Shown here in pieces: positions 1 through 7,747 of a stretch of 64,000 nt of DNA. Made by a program: the position numbers and the translations under genes. Position 1 is the first letter of the stretch. Every line of letters begins with the position of its first letter. Below the pieces are notes generated by a model. That model ran no database searches, was not told the origin of the DNA, and was given only the letters and a program-made list of their open reading frames with translations. Source of the DNA: Methylobacterium adhaesivum (GTDB taxonomy: Bacteria; Pseudomonadota; Alphaproteobacteria; Rhizobiales; Beijerinckiaceae); assembly GCF_022179065.1 (NCBI RefSeq), contig NZ_BPQD01000007.1:248001-312000 (forward strand), given 5' to 3'.

Positions 1-2
1 TC

Positions 3-1082
3 GTCTCCCTCGGCTTCTTCCTTACGGGCCTGCCGGTGATGCTCGGGGTTCGCGCCGCGATGATCGCCCTGGTGCGCGGAGCGATCCGGCCGGACTCGGC
101 CTCCATCAACCGCATCCATCTCGTCGGATACGAGGACGACATCGCGCGGTTCTACGCCCACAACGACACGGAAGCCCTCGGCCTTCGCGTCATCGGAACC
201 AGCTACCTGCGCCGCACGGATGGCGAGGCCGACGCCCTCACCCGCACCGCGCAGATGGCCGAGGACCTCGATCTCGCCGTGTCGGTGGTGCGCTTCCTGC
301 GCCCCGACGACGTCTTCATCCTGGTGCCGTGGTCGGAGGCGAGCGACATCGAGCGCTGCATCGACGCGTTCCTGCGCGTGCCCGCCGCCCTGCACCTGCG
401 CCCCGGCTCGGTGATGGACCGCTTCCCCGACATCAAGGTCGGGCGCGTCGGGCGCCTGTCCGGCCTCAGCATCGGCCGGCGCCCGCTCCAGCCGGGTGAA
501 ATCCTGCTCAAGCGCGCCGTCGACCTCACCCTGGCGGCCACCGCCCTGGTGATGCTGGCGCCGCTCTTCGCCGCCGTCGCGGTGCTGATCAAGCTCGACA
601 GTCCGGGGCCGGTGTTCTTCCGTCAACGCCGCTACGGCTTCAACCAGCAGGCCTTCAGGGTCTACAAGTTCCGCAGCATGAAGGCGGAGGGCGATACCGT
701 CTTCCGGCAGGCCTCGCGCAACGATTCCCGCATCACCCGCATCGGCGCAGTGCTGCGCCGCTCCAACATCGACGAGCTGCCGCAGCTCATCAACGTGCTG
801 CGCGGTGAGATGGCCCTCGTCGGCCCGCGCCCCCATGCCCTCGCCCATGACCGCAGCTTCGAGCGGCGCATCGCCCACTACGCGCGGCGGCACAACGTGA
901 TGCCGGGCATCACCGGATGGGCCCAGGTGAACGGCCTGCGCGGCGAGACCCTGACCGACCTCGACATGGAGCGCCGCGTCGCCCACGACCTGTACTACAT
1001 CGACAACTGGTCGATCTGGCTCGATCTGCGGATCATGGTCCAGACCGTGATCTCGCCGCGCGCCTACAACAACGCGTTCTGA
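3..1082 (+). CDS. Undecaprenyl-phosphate sugar phosphotransferase (exopolysaccharide initiation), 5' end outside window
   Basis: The reading frame is open from the first bases of the window, so the gene begins upstream and only its C-terminal ~359 residues are visible. The C-terminal half is the bacterial sugar transferase domain: a membrane-inserting segment after KRAVDLTL, then the hallmarks SPGPVFFRQRRYG, FRSMK, NIDELPQLINVLRGEM, VGPRP and PGITGWAQVNGLRGET. The upstream part is the Rossmann-like region of WcaJ/ExoY-type enzymes. Enzymes of this family move a sugar phosphate from a UDP-sugar to undecaprenyl phosphate at the inner membrane, the first step of exopolysaccharide assembly. The sugar cannot be told from sequence. 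An exoD homologue lies 2.5 kb downstream. It ends 27 bp before the stop of the convergent zur gene. Confidence 0.93.
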   Translation, partial: VSLGFFLTGLPVMLGVRAAMIALVRGAIRPDSASINRIHLVGYEDDIARFYAHNDTEALGLRVIGTSYLRRTDGEADALTRTAQMAEDLDLAVSVVRFLRPDDVFILVPWSEASDIERCIDAFLRVPAALHLRPGSVMDRFPDIKVGRVGRLSGLSIGRRPLQPGEILLKRAVDLTLAATALVMLAPLFAAVAVLIKLDSPGPVFFRQRRYGFNQQAFRVYKFRSMKAEGDTVFRQASRNDSRITRIGAVLRRSNIDELPQLINVLRGEMALVGPRPHALAHDRSFERRIAHYARRHNVMPGITGWAQVNGLRGETLTDLDMERRVAHDLYYIDNWSIWLDLRIMVQTVISPRAYNNAF

Positions 1083-1109
1083 AGCATACTCCCGACGGTA
1101 CGGGGGCAG

Positions 1110-1604
1110 TCAGCCCTCGGCGACCCGTCCGAGGCAGGCGCCGCACTCGCCCTCGACCTCCAGGATCCGGCTCGACGGCCGGAAGCCCGCCTTGGCGAGG
1201 GTGCGGCCGAGCTGGTCCTCGATCTCGGGCGAGGTGGTCTCGTCGATGCCGCCGCAGGAGCGGCAGATGAGGAAGACGAGGCCCGCGCCGTCCGTGTGCG
1301 TGTGCCCGCAGGACACGAAGGCATTGCGACTGGCGATGCGGTGAACGAGGCCGTTCTCGGTGAGGAAATCCAGGGCGCGGTAGACCGAGACGGCGGCCAC
1401 CCGCTTGCCCGAGGCACTGAGGCGCTCGGCGATGTCGTAGGCCCCGAGAGGCCGCGCCTGGGACGCCACCACTTCGAGGACGTCCCGACGCAGGCGGGTG
1501 AACTGCAGGTCCCGCGCCCGACACACGGCCTCGGCCCGCGCCAGGGCCTCCTCCGGCCCGTGATGACCGCAACACTCCGCTTGCGTGCCGACGTGGTGGT
1601 GCAT
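1110..1604 (-). CDS. zur: Fur-family regulator, probably zinc-responsive Zur
   Basis: A 164-residue Fur-family protein. It has the winged-helix region (FTRLRRDVLEVV, VSVYRALDFLTENGLVHRI) followed by the metal-binding half, with HTHTD (101-105), CRSC (114-117) and CGAC (154-157), the two CxxC pairs that bind structural zinc. The N-terminus is rich in His and Cys (MHHH, CCGHH), which is unusual. Zur rather than Fur is inferred from the divergent znuCB genes and the candidate operator at 1661. The ATG at 1604 is chosen because a GGGAG ribosome-binding sequence lies just upstream; a longer frame to 1658 would run to within 3 bp of that operator. It probably represses its own gene and znuCB when zinc is plentiful. 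Confidence 0.9.
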   Translation of the reverse strand: MHHHVGTQAECCGHHGPEEALARAEAVCRARDLQFTRLRRDVLEVVASQARPLGAYDIAERLSASGKRVAAVSVYRALDFLTENGLVHRIASRNAFVSCGHTHTDGAGLVFLICRSCGGIDETTSPEIEDQLGRTLAKAGFRPSSRILEVEGECGACLGRVAEG

Positions 1605-1660
1605 GGGCTCCCGATCCCCGTGAGCATGCCGGTCCGTCCCGGCCCGTTGAACTCCCACAA

Positions 1661-1675
1661 TGTTACAGTGTATCA
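1661..1675. promoter_or_regulatory. Candidate Zur operator (15-bp inverted repeat)
   Basis: TGTTACAGTGTATCA is an imperfect 7-1-7 palindrome; only one symmetric base pair fails. It has the half-site and spacing of the Fur-superfamily 7-1-7 box and resembles the TGTTATA-N-TATAACA core known from enterobacterial Zur. It lies in the region between zur (minus) and the 40-aa ORF/znuCB (plus), where a single operator could control both directions. Binding is inferred. Confidence 0.6.
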
Positions 1676-1721
1676 GCGCGCAACGTAAGCCGATGCGCCC
1701 GTTCGGTTCGATTGCCCTCCC

Positions 1722-1844
1722 GTGACCCGTTCCAGCCCCCTGCCTCGCCCCTCGCTGTTCCAGGCGGGGGCCCCTCTTCGCTTCGTCGTGGCGGCGCTCC
1801 TGGCCGCCCTTCTCTGGGGCGCCATCCTGTGGATCCTGGCGTGA
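1722..1844 (+). CDS. Small single-pass membrane protein coupled to znuC (40 aa)
   Basis: A GTG-started ORF of 40 codons. The first ~20 residues are polar and Pro/Arg-containing; residues ~20-40 form one hydrophobic helix (FVVAALLAALLWGAILWILA) ending at the stop. Its TGA overlaps the GTG start of znuC in the arrangement GTGA, so translation of the two is probably coupled. It sits directly after the candidate Zur box and would be the first gene of the zinc-uptake operon. I do not recognise a family. It could be a small accessory subunit of the ZnuB permease or only a coupling leader. Confidence 0.5.
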   Translation: MTRSSPLPRPSLFQAGAPLRFVVAALLAALLWGAILWILA

Positions 1845-2683
1845 GCGCGCCGGCCGGCGCCATCGCGCTCCACGGCCTCACCCTCGGCTACGACCGCCAT
1901 CCGGCCGTGCACCACCTCGACGGTACGATCCGGCCCGGCGCCCTGCTCGCCCTCGTCGGCCCGAACGGCGCCGGCAAGTCGACCCTCCTCAAGGGCATCG
2001 TCGGGGAAGTGCCGTGCCTCGACGGCCGGATCGACCGGCCGGACCTCGCCGGCGCCATCGCGTATCTGCCGCAATCGGCCGAGATCGACCGGGGCTTTCC
2101 CCTGCGGGTCCTCGACCTCGTGGCCATGGGCCTGTGGCGCCGCATCGGTCCGTGGCGCCGGGCGGCGCCCTATCGCGACCGCCTCATCGAGGCCCTTGGC
2201 CTCGTCGGCCTCGTCGGCTTCGAGGACCGGCCCATCGGCACCCTGTCGGGGGGCCAGTTCCAGCGGGCCCTGTTCGCCCGCCTCATCGTCCAGGATGCCC
2301 GCGTCATCCTCCTCGACGAGCCGTTCACGGGCGTCGACGGGCGCACCAGCGCCGACCTCCTGCGCCTCATCGGCGCCTGGCACGGTCAGGGCCGCACCAT
2401 CGTGGCGGCGTTGCACGATCTCGCTCAGGTGCGCGGGCATTTCCCCGAGACCCTGCTCCTCGCCCGCGAGCCCGTGGCGTGGGGGCCGACGGAAGCCGTG
2501 CTCAGCCCGCGCAACCTCGCCCGCGCCCAGACCCTGTCGGAGGCGTGGGACGAGGACGCGGCGATCTGCGGCCGCGCCGCCGGCGAAACGCCCCATGCCC
2601 ATTCGCACGCGCATGGCCCGGGCCACGACCACCCGCACCACCACGGGCCCGCGCAGCCCCACGACCACCGGGACGCCCCGTGA
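1841..2683 (+). CDS. znuC: Zinc ABC transporter ATP-binding protein with His-rich tail
   Basis: A 280-residue ABC ATPase with Walker A GPNGAGKS (40-47), signature LSGGQ (135-139), Walker B VILLDE (155-160) and the switch His in AALHDL (~192). It energises metal import through ZnuB at the inner membrane. The last ~30 residues form a His-rich tail with 11 histidines between 252 and 276, a likely metal-sensing or metal-buffering extension. The GTG at 1841 is preferred over the longer upstream frame because it overlaps the stop of the preceding small ORF (GTGA) and gives a family-typical N-terminus. Its stop in turn overlaps the GTG of znuB. No substrate-binding protein gene (znuA) is next to it. 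Zinc rather than manganese or iron is inferred from zur. Confidence 0.93.
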   Translation: MSAPAGAIALHGLTLGYDRHPAVHHLDGTIRPGALLALVGPNGAGKSTLLKGIVGEVPCLDGRIDRPDLAGAIAYLPQSAEIDRGFPLRVLDLVAMGLWRRIGPWRRAAPYRDRLIEALGLVGLVGFEDRPIGTLSGGQFQRALFARLIVQDARVILLDEPFTGVDGRTSADLLRLIGAWHGQGRTIVAALHDLAQVRGHFPETLLLAREPVAWGPTEAVLSPRNLARAQTLSEAWDEDAAICGRAAGETPHAHSHAHGPGHDHPHHHGPAQPHDHRDAP

Positions 2684-3558
2684 CCGCAATCCTGATCGAT
2701 GGGCTGTTCGGCCCGTTCCTCGAATTCGGCTTCATGCGGCGCGCCCTCGTCGGCTGCCTCGCCCTGTCGCTGTCGGCCCCCCCGGTGGGGGTGTTCCTCA
2801 TGCTGCGGCGCATGAGCCTCATGAGCGATGCCATGAGCCACGCCGTGCTGCCGGGGGCCGCCATCGGCTTCCTCGTGGCGGGCCTGTCCCTGCCGGCCAT
2901 GACCCTGGGGGGGCTCGTCGCCGGTCTCGCCGTCGCCCTCCTGGCCGGAGCGGTCACCCGCTCGACCCTCATCAAGGAGGATGCGAGTCTCGCGGCGTTC
3001 TACCTCATCTCGCTGGCCGCCGGCGTGGTGCTCATCTCCCTGCGCGGCTCGCAGATCGACCTCCTGCACATCCTGTTCGGCACCGTGCTGGCCCTCGACG
3101 ACCCGGCCCTGCTGCTGCTCGGCGGGATCGCCACCATCACCCTGTTCGGGCTCGCCGCCCTCTACCGGCCCCTGGTGATGGAATGCGTGGACCCGCTGTT
3201 CCTGCGCACCGTGAGCCGGGCGGGCGGGCCGGTCCACTACGCCTTCCTCGGCCTTGTGGTGCTCAACCTCGTCGGCGGCTTCCAGGCGCTCGGCACCCTG
3301 CTGGCCGTGGGCCTGATGCTGCTCCCCGCCATCACGGCCCGGTTCTGGGCGCGCGACCTCGGCGGCATGATCCCGGTCTCCGTCGCCTGCGCCATGGGGG
3401 CGAGCGTTCTCGGCCTGACCCTCTCGTACCGGGCCGACCTGCCGACGGGGCCCGCCATCGTCCTGGCGGCGGGCGCCCTCTACCTGTTGTCGATGCTGTT
3501 CGGGCCACAGGGCGGCCTGGTGCGCCGTTTCGTACGAGCGCGCCATCTCGAAGGGTGA
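2680..3558 (+). CDS. znuB: Zinc ABC transporter permease
   Basis: A 292-residue ABC-3 family integral membrane protein with about eight hydrophobic segments. Family features include the conserved early stretch RRMSLMSDAMSHAVLPG and the later GFQALGTLLAVGLMLLPA. It forms the channel for the metal delivered by a periplasmic binding protein and is driven by ZnuC. It starts with GTG overlapping the znuC stop (GTGA), so the two are translationally coupled. The ExoD-like gene converges 42 bp downstream. Confidence 0.93.
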   Translation: MTAILIDGLFGPFLEFGFMRRALVGCLALSLSAPPVGVFLMLRRMSLMSDAMSHAVLPGAAIGFLVAGLSLPAMTLGGLVAGLAVALLAGAVTRSTLIKEDASLAAFYLISLAAGVVLISLRGSQIDLLHILFGTVLALDDPALLLLGGIATITLFGLAALYRPLVMECVDPLFLRTVSRAGGPVHYAFLGLVVLNLVGGFQALGTLLAVGLMLLPAITARFWARDLGGMIPVSVACAMGASVLGLTLSYRADLPTGPAIVLAAGALYLLSMLFGPQGGLVRRFVRARHLEG

Positions 3559-3600
3559 CCCCAAAAGCGGCAGGGCTCGCGTCGGCCGCCTTGTCAGAGC

Positions 3601-4203
3601 CTACAGGTTGAACAGGCTCATGACGCCCGAGACCAGGGCGTAGACGAAGCCGGCATTGAGCAGGACGCCGAGGGCGCCCACGGCGAGGCCGGCGAGCACC
3701 ACCACGCCGTCGCGCTCCACGAGGCCGAGCCCCACGAGGCAGATGGCGAGACCGAGGGGAATCTGCCCCACGATGGGCGCCGCCACGATGAGCGCCAGGG
3801 ACAGGGTGAGCAGAATCAGACCGACGCCGCGCAACCCGATGCCCGTCTCGAACAGGCTCATGCGCGGGCGTGACCAGTGTTCGAGGCGCCGCAGCAGCGG
3901 CACGGCCCGGTTGGCCGCCCGCTCGACGTCCTTGCGGGCCACCGAACGGCGCAGGAGCGCGCGGGGCAACCACGGCGCCGACATGCCGGCGGTGATCTGG
4001 ACGGCCACGAGGAGCAGCAGCAGCCCGCACACGAGGGGGATCGGCGGCGGCATCGGCAGGCAGTTCGGCAGGCCGAGGATCACGATGAGAAGCGCGAAGG
4101 CACGATCCTTCAGCACCGCGACGATGTCGCCGACGGTCAGCCGTTCGCTCTCCTGTTCGGAGAGCACGGTCAGCACTTCGGAAGTTCGGGCACCTGGAGA
4201 CAA
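3601..4203 (-). CDS. exoD: ExoD-family exopolysaccharide synthesis protein
   Basis: A 200-residue inner-membrane protein. A polar N-terminal ~35 residues contains the LTVGDIVAVLKDRAFALL region typical of ExoD. Next comes a membrane hairpin (LIVILGLPNCLPMPPPIPLVCG) with the conserved Pro-rich loop, a cytoplasmic linker, and two or three further hydrophobic segments to the C-terminus. ExoD was first described in Sinorhizobium as affecting exopolysaccharide and alkaline tolerance; the molecular function is not established. It is monocistronic and convergent with znuB. The ~250 bp upstream is A/T-rich and shared with the divergent bcsS-like gene. Confidence 0.88.
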   Translation of the reverse strand: MSPGARTSEVLTVLSEQESERLTVGDIVAVLKDRAFALLIVILGLPNCLPMPPPIPLVCGLLLLLVAVQITAGMSAPWLPRALLRRSVARKDVERAANRAVPLLRRLEHWSRPRMSLFETGIGLRGVGLILLTLSLALIVAAPIVGQIPLGLAICLVGLGLVERDGVVVLAGLAVGALGVLLNAGFVYALVSGVMSLFNL

Positions 4204-4484
4204 GAAAGCTCGGCCATTGGCGACGGTCCTGTCGCGGGCTGTAGCCTAGTCCGACACCAGCGCCAAGCGGAGCCCCGGAGGGACGATCCCACCCCGTGCG
4301 CCAGCACGCATCCCGGACCCCGCGAAACCACAGGTTAACTTTAATCCACCATTCTAATCTCAAGTATATTTTAGCTCGTAGAACTTTCGGTTGGCCCCTG
4401 TTGGACTGGACAAATCCAACTTCGCAAAAGTTAGGACTCGCTCAATCCTAAATTACCTTGCTAACTTCTCTGCACGTTGCGGAG

Positions 4485-5225
4485 ATGTCGGATGTGGCGG
4501 GAACGGGACGCGGGCTCGAAAGAATCATTCGGAGCGCCATCGCGGGTCTGGCCCTCGCCGCCCCGGACCTCGTCTCGCGGGGCGCGCGGGCGCAGGACGA
4601 TCCAGCGTCGGTGCTGCTGTTCGGCACCCTAGAGACCGGTCCGTCCACCTTCCTCACCGCAGGCGCCAAGCTCGCCCTCGACCGGATCGACCGGGAGGGA
4701 TTCGTCGCCCTCGCGACCCTCGGCGGGGGCACGCGGCGAGAGGGAGTAGGCCGGCGCGAGACCGCCTCCGGGGCGGCGGTGCTCGGCTACCAGTGGTTCC
4801 GAGATTGGGGCGTGATCGCCGCCTATGTGGGCCTCGAGGGATCCCTCGAAGCTCTGACGACGGGCGGCGTGACGCGGCTGGATCCGAGCCGATTCGGCGC
4901 GCGGCTTCAGGGAGAGCTCTGGGCCCGCCCGACGGAAACGACGCTTCTTACAGCCACGGCGATCCTCGATTCCTCACGGACCGCTGCGTGGGGGCGCCTG
5001 TCCTGGGGATGGCGGGTGGCGCCTTGGTCCGGTTGGAGCGCCTATCTCGGCCCCGAACTCGCCCTCTACGCCGACCATACCGGCTACGGGAAGTGGACGC
5101 TTGGACTCCACGCGACGGATTTCGCCATCGGCCGCTTCCGCTTTCGTACCGCGACCGGCCTGCAGTTCGAACCCGAGAGCCCGGTGGGTCCCTATGTGAG
5201 CGTCACCGCCTGGACACCGTGGTGA
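4485..5225 (+). CDS. Secreted BcsS-like (cellulose biosynthesis-associated) protein
   Basis: A ~246-residue protein with an N-terminal export signal (Arg-containing start, hydrophobic SAIAGLALAAPDLV, possible cleavage after RGARA) and a mature part of alternating polar/aromatic beta-strand-like segments, e.g. VLLFGTLETGPSTFLTAGAK, WGRLSWGWRVAPWSGWSAYLGPEL and FRTATGLQFEPE. This resembles the outer-membrane-barrel-like BcsS family of alphaproteobacteria. No cellulose synthase gene lies nearby, so a role in cellulose export is only by family resemblance. The ATG at 4485 abuts GGAG; the GTG at 4494 has a better-spaced GGAG, and a TTG at 4458 is also in frame, so the exact start is uncertain. Confidence 0.7.
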   Translation: MSDVAGTGRGLERIIRSAIAGLALAAPDLVSRGARAQDDPASVLLFGTLETGPSTFLTAGAKLALDRIDREGFVALATLGGGTRREGVGRRETASGAAVLGYQWFRDWGVIAAYVGLEGSLEALTTGGVTRLDPSRFGARLQGELWARPTETTLLTATAILDSSRTAAWGRLSWGWRVAPWSGWSAYLGPELALYADHTGYGKWTLGLHATDFAIGRFRFRTATGLQFEPESPVGPYVSVTAWTPW

Positions 5226-5261
5226 TCCACTCCGGCCCTCCGTCGGACGGCGAACGGGTCG

Positions 5262-5931
5262 ACCCTTGGTGCGCAGGGCCGAACGTCCCCCGTCGACGCC
5301 GATGACCTGGCCGGTGATCCAGCCCGCCTCCGGCGAGACGAGGACGCTTGCGAGCCCGGCGATGTCCTCCGGTATTCCGAGACGCTGCAGGGCGTGCATC
5401 GCCGCGATGCCGGACGCCAGGGTTCCGCTGTTGGTGATGGCCGCCGATAGGGGCGTCCGCGTGAGGGAGGGCGCCACGACGTTGATCCGGATGTGCGGGC
5501 TCGGCTCGGCGGCGAGGGAGAGGGCGAGCCCCTCCCCGCCCCCCTTGGCCATGGCGACGGGGGCATGGCCGGTGAAGCCCTGCGCCACGGCCACCGTCGA
5601 GAACAGGACCACGCCCGCCCCGGCCCCGGCCTTGAGGGCGGGGGCGGCGGCTTGGATAGCGAGGAAGGCGCCCGGGGCATTGATCCGGAAATCGGCCTCG
5701 GCATCCCCCGCCGTCAGCTTCGCCAGGGGCCGCAGGTTGATGGTGCCCACCGCGTAGACGAGACCGGCGAGTTCACCGGCCGCCTCCTCCGTCGCCCGAG
5801 GGAAGAAGTGCGGATCGGTGACGTCGCCGGTCGTGAAGATGGTGTTTCCGAGTTCGGCGGCCGCCGCCACGAGGCGTCCGCCGTCGTCCGGCCGATGCCG
5901 CCGGTACCACCGTAGAGAAGGACCCGCCCAT
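5262..5931 (-). pseudogene. Decayed short-chain dehydrogenase/reductase gene
   Basis: The pieces of an SDR are present but not in one frame. A start (ATG at 5931 after GGGAG) is out of frame with the nucleotide-binding strand GRVLLYGGTGGIGR (5886-5928), and that is in a different frame from the rest, which runs from AAAAELGNTIF (~5868) to IGVDGGRSALRTKG (~5262). Between GGIG and AAAAELG only ~8 residues remain where this family normally has ~30, indicating an internal deletion that also shifted the frame. There is no stop after the usual C-terminus; the frame runs on to 4974, antisense to the bcsS-like gene. The YxxxK catalytic site is not clear (AVAMAKG occupies the position). A truncated protein from GTG 5870 is possible. 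Confidence 0.65.
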
Positions 5932-6046
5932 AGCCGCTCCCATCGCGTTGCCGGTCGATCAGCGAGGGCGCATAGGAAAGAAGCGGAGCCTTTCCCGCCC
6001 GGATCGCATCATCCGTGGCGTCGCAGCCTTCCGAGGTAGACAGTCC

Positions 6047-6913
6047 ATGAAGTTCGCCTTTGCCGGCATCGATTTCCTCGGTGGCGTGTTCGACAGTCTC
6101 ATCGGGGCGGGTTGGACCCCGATCAAGTTGTTCACCCGCCCCTGCGACGGAATCTACGATCACAACGAGACCGTCGTGGCGCAGGCGCGCGAGCGCCGAT
6201 TGCCGATCCAGCTCTCGCGCATGAAGGCCACTGATCTGGAGGCCCTGGCGGAGGCGCATGGCCAAGACTGGGCCCTCGTGGTGGCGGGCTACCCCTGGCT
6301 GATCCGGGGCTGGCGCGGTCTGGCGGCCTACGGGGTCAACATCCACCCCTCGCCCCTGCCCCTGGGGCGCGGCCCCTATCCGCTGTTCAAGGCGGTGGCA
6401 GACGGTCACACGGAATGGGGCGTCACCGCGCATGTCCTCGGCGAGGAGGGATTCGATACCGGCGACATCCTCGCCCAGGAGCGCTTCACCCTGTCGGACC
6501 GGGAGACCCACGAGAGCCTCCTCACCCGGTGCCAGCTCGCCGCGGGCCGGCTCGCCGCCGGCCCCATCGCCCGTGACCTGCCCGCCCGCTGGCGCGGCGC
6601 GCAAGCCCAGGGCGAAGGCTCGTACTGGCCCCGTGTCACCGACGCCGATCGCACCCTCGATTTCCGGGCCGACGTGGAGGCGATCCTGCGCCGCGTGCGG
6701 GCCTTCGGGGCCATCGAGACCATCGCGCGCCTCGGGGACAACCGTGTCTACGTGGCCGCCGCCGAAGGCTGGCGCGAACCCCACCGCCATACGCCGGGCA
6801 CGGTGGTCCATCGCTACCGCCGGCACATCGTCCTGGCGGCGCGCGACGGCTATATCCAGCTCAACCGCTGGAGCCCCGTGGCGGTGACGGAGGCCGTGCA
6901 TCTCGGGCGGTAG
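6047..6913 (+). CDS. Formyltransferase-family protein
   Basis: A 288-residue protein related to the catalytic domain of methionyl-tRNA formyltransferase. The catalytic triad of the family is visible: Asn98 and His100 in [15 protein letters not shown], and Asp137 in [12 protein letters not shown]-terminal region ([21 protein letters not shown]) matches the formyltransferase C-terminal fold. It lacks the tRNA-binding features needed to call it Fmt; related enzymes formylate amino sugars or other amines with 10-formyl-tetrahydrofolate. The substrate is unknown. The ATG at 6047 is chosen as the first codon of the conserved [11 protein letters not shown] strand; an upstream in-frame extension to 5948 lacks family similarity. 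Confidence 0.85.
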   Translation: MKFAFAGIDFLGGVFDSLIGAGWTPIKLFTRPCDGIYDHNETVVAQARERRLPIQLSRMKATDLEALAEAHGQDWALVVAGYPWLIRGWRGLAAYGVNIHPSPLPLGRGPYPLFKAVADGHTEWGVTAHVLGEEGFDTGDILAQERFTLSDRETHESLLTRCQLAAGRLAAGPIARDLPARWRGAQAQGEGSYWPRVTDADRTLDFRADVEAILRRVRAFGAIETIARLGDNRVYVAAAEGWREPHRHTPGTVVHRYRRHIVLAARDGYIQLNRWSPVAVTEAVHLGR

Positions 6914-6990
6914 TTCGCCTGGAACGGCTACGGTTCGAAGTCCGAGACGAATCCGTTCGGCGCACCGAGACACTGGACGCGAGAGACTCC

Positions 6991-7158
6991 ATGGCGCGGA
7001 TGCGCAAGAAGGCCGACCTCCCCACGAAGATCTGCGTCACCTGCGGCAAGCCGTTCACGTGGCGCAAGAAATGGGAGCGGGTCTGGGACGAGGTCCGTTA
7101 CTGTTCCGACCGCTGCCGCGCGGACGCGAAGCGTGCCCGGCCGGACGCGCAATCCTGA
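6991..7158 (+). CDS. DUF2256 zinc-finger-like small protein (55 aa)
   Basis: A 55-residue basic protein. [20 protein letters not shown] followed by YCSDRCR gives CxxC...CxxxC, the pattern of the DUF2256 family, probably binding zinc. A GAGAG sequence precedes the ATG. Its stop lies 4 bp from the convergent mocA stop. The function of the family is unknown; it is often encoded near photolyase-related genes, but none is here. Confidence 0.85.
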   Translation: MARMRKKADLPTKICVTCGKPFTWRKKWERVWDEVRYCSDRCRADAKRARPDAQS

Positions 7159-7162
7159 GGTG

Positions 7163-7747
7163 TCAGACGAGCTCCGCGAGGGCGGCGGGCGTGTCGACGT
7201 CCTGGAGCACCGCCGGGTCGAGGGCGACCTCGCGAATGTCGGTGCGGCGGGCGAGGAGGCGACCGGCGCCGCGATCGCCCGTGAGGGCCGCGAGTTCCGC
7301 CGCGAGGAGGCGCCGGTTGAGCAGGACCGGATTGCCGCGCTGGCCGGCATGGACGGGCACCACGGCGGCCGGGGCCGGGCCGGGCTGCGAGAAAGCCTGT
7401 ACCAGGGCCTGGAGGTGATGGGGCCCGATGCGCGGCATGTCGGCCAGTAGCACGAGGACGGCCTCGGGTTGCGGCAGAGCGGCGAGGCCGGCACGCAGGG
7501 ATGTGGACAGGCCCTCGGCATGGGCCGGGTTCTCGATGAAGATCACGCTCAAGCCGCCGAGGGCGGCGCGGACGGCCGGTCCATGGGCGCCGAGGACCAC
7601 CACCACCGGGCCGAGCCGCGCGTCGAGGGCCGCCCGCGCCGCGTGGCGGACGAGGGGCTCGCCATCGAGGAGGCCGAGGAGTTTCGGCGCCGGTCCGAAG
7701 CGGGTGCCGCGCCCGGCGGCCAGCAGCACGAGGCCGAAGTCAGGCAT
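7163..7747 (-). CDS. mocA: Molybdenum cofactor nucleotidyltransferase (MocA/MobA-like)
   Basis: A 194-residue NTP-transferase with the N-terminal nucleotide-binding motif LAAGRGTRFGPAPKLL, a metal-binding LLADMPRIG, and the QRGNPVLL and DVDTP motifs of the MobA-like fold. MocA enzymes attach CMP to Mo-molybdopterin to form the dinucleotide cofactor of xanthine-dehydrogenase-type enzymes. It is the last gene of a four-gene operon and overlaps the preceding gene by 8 bp (ATGCCTGA), which supports a role in cofactor insertion together with the XdhC-like proteins. Confidence 0.88.
   Translation of the reverse strand: MPDFGLVLLAAGRGTRFGPAPKLLGLLDGEPLVRHAARAALDARLGPVVVVLGAHGPAVRAALGGLSVIFIENPAHAEGLSTSLRAGLAALPQPEAVLVLLADMPRIGPHHLQALVQAFSQPGPAPAAVVPVHAGQRGNPVLLNRRLLAAELAALTGDRGAGRLLARRTDIREVALDPAVLQDVDTPAALAELV

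Noticed and set aside
4974-5261. C-terminal extension of the SDR frame
   Set aside because: It is antisense to the bcsS-like gene and has no SDR similarity; treated as readthrough from the lost stop.
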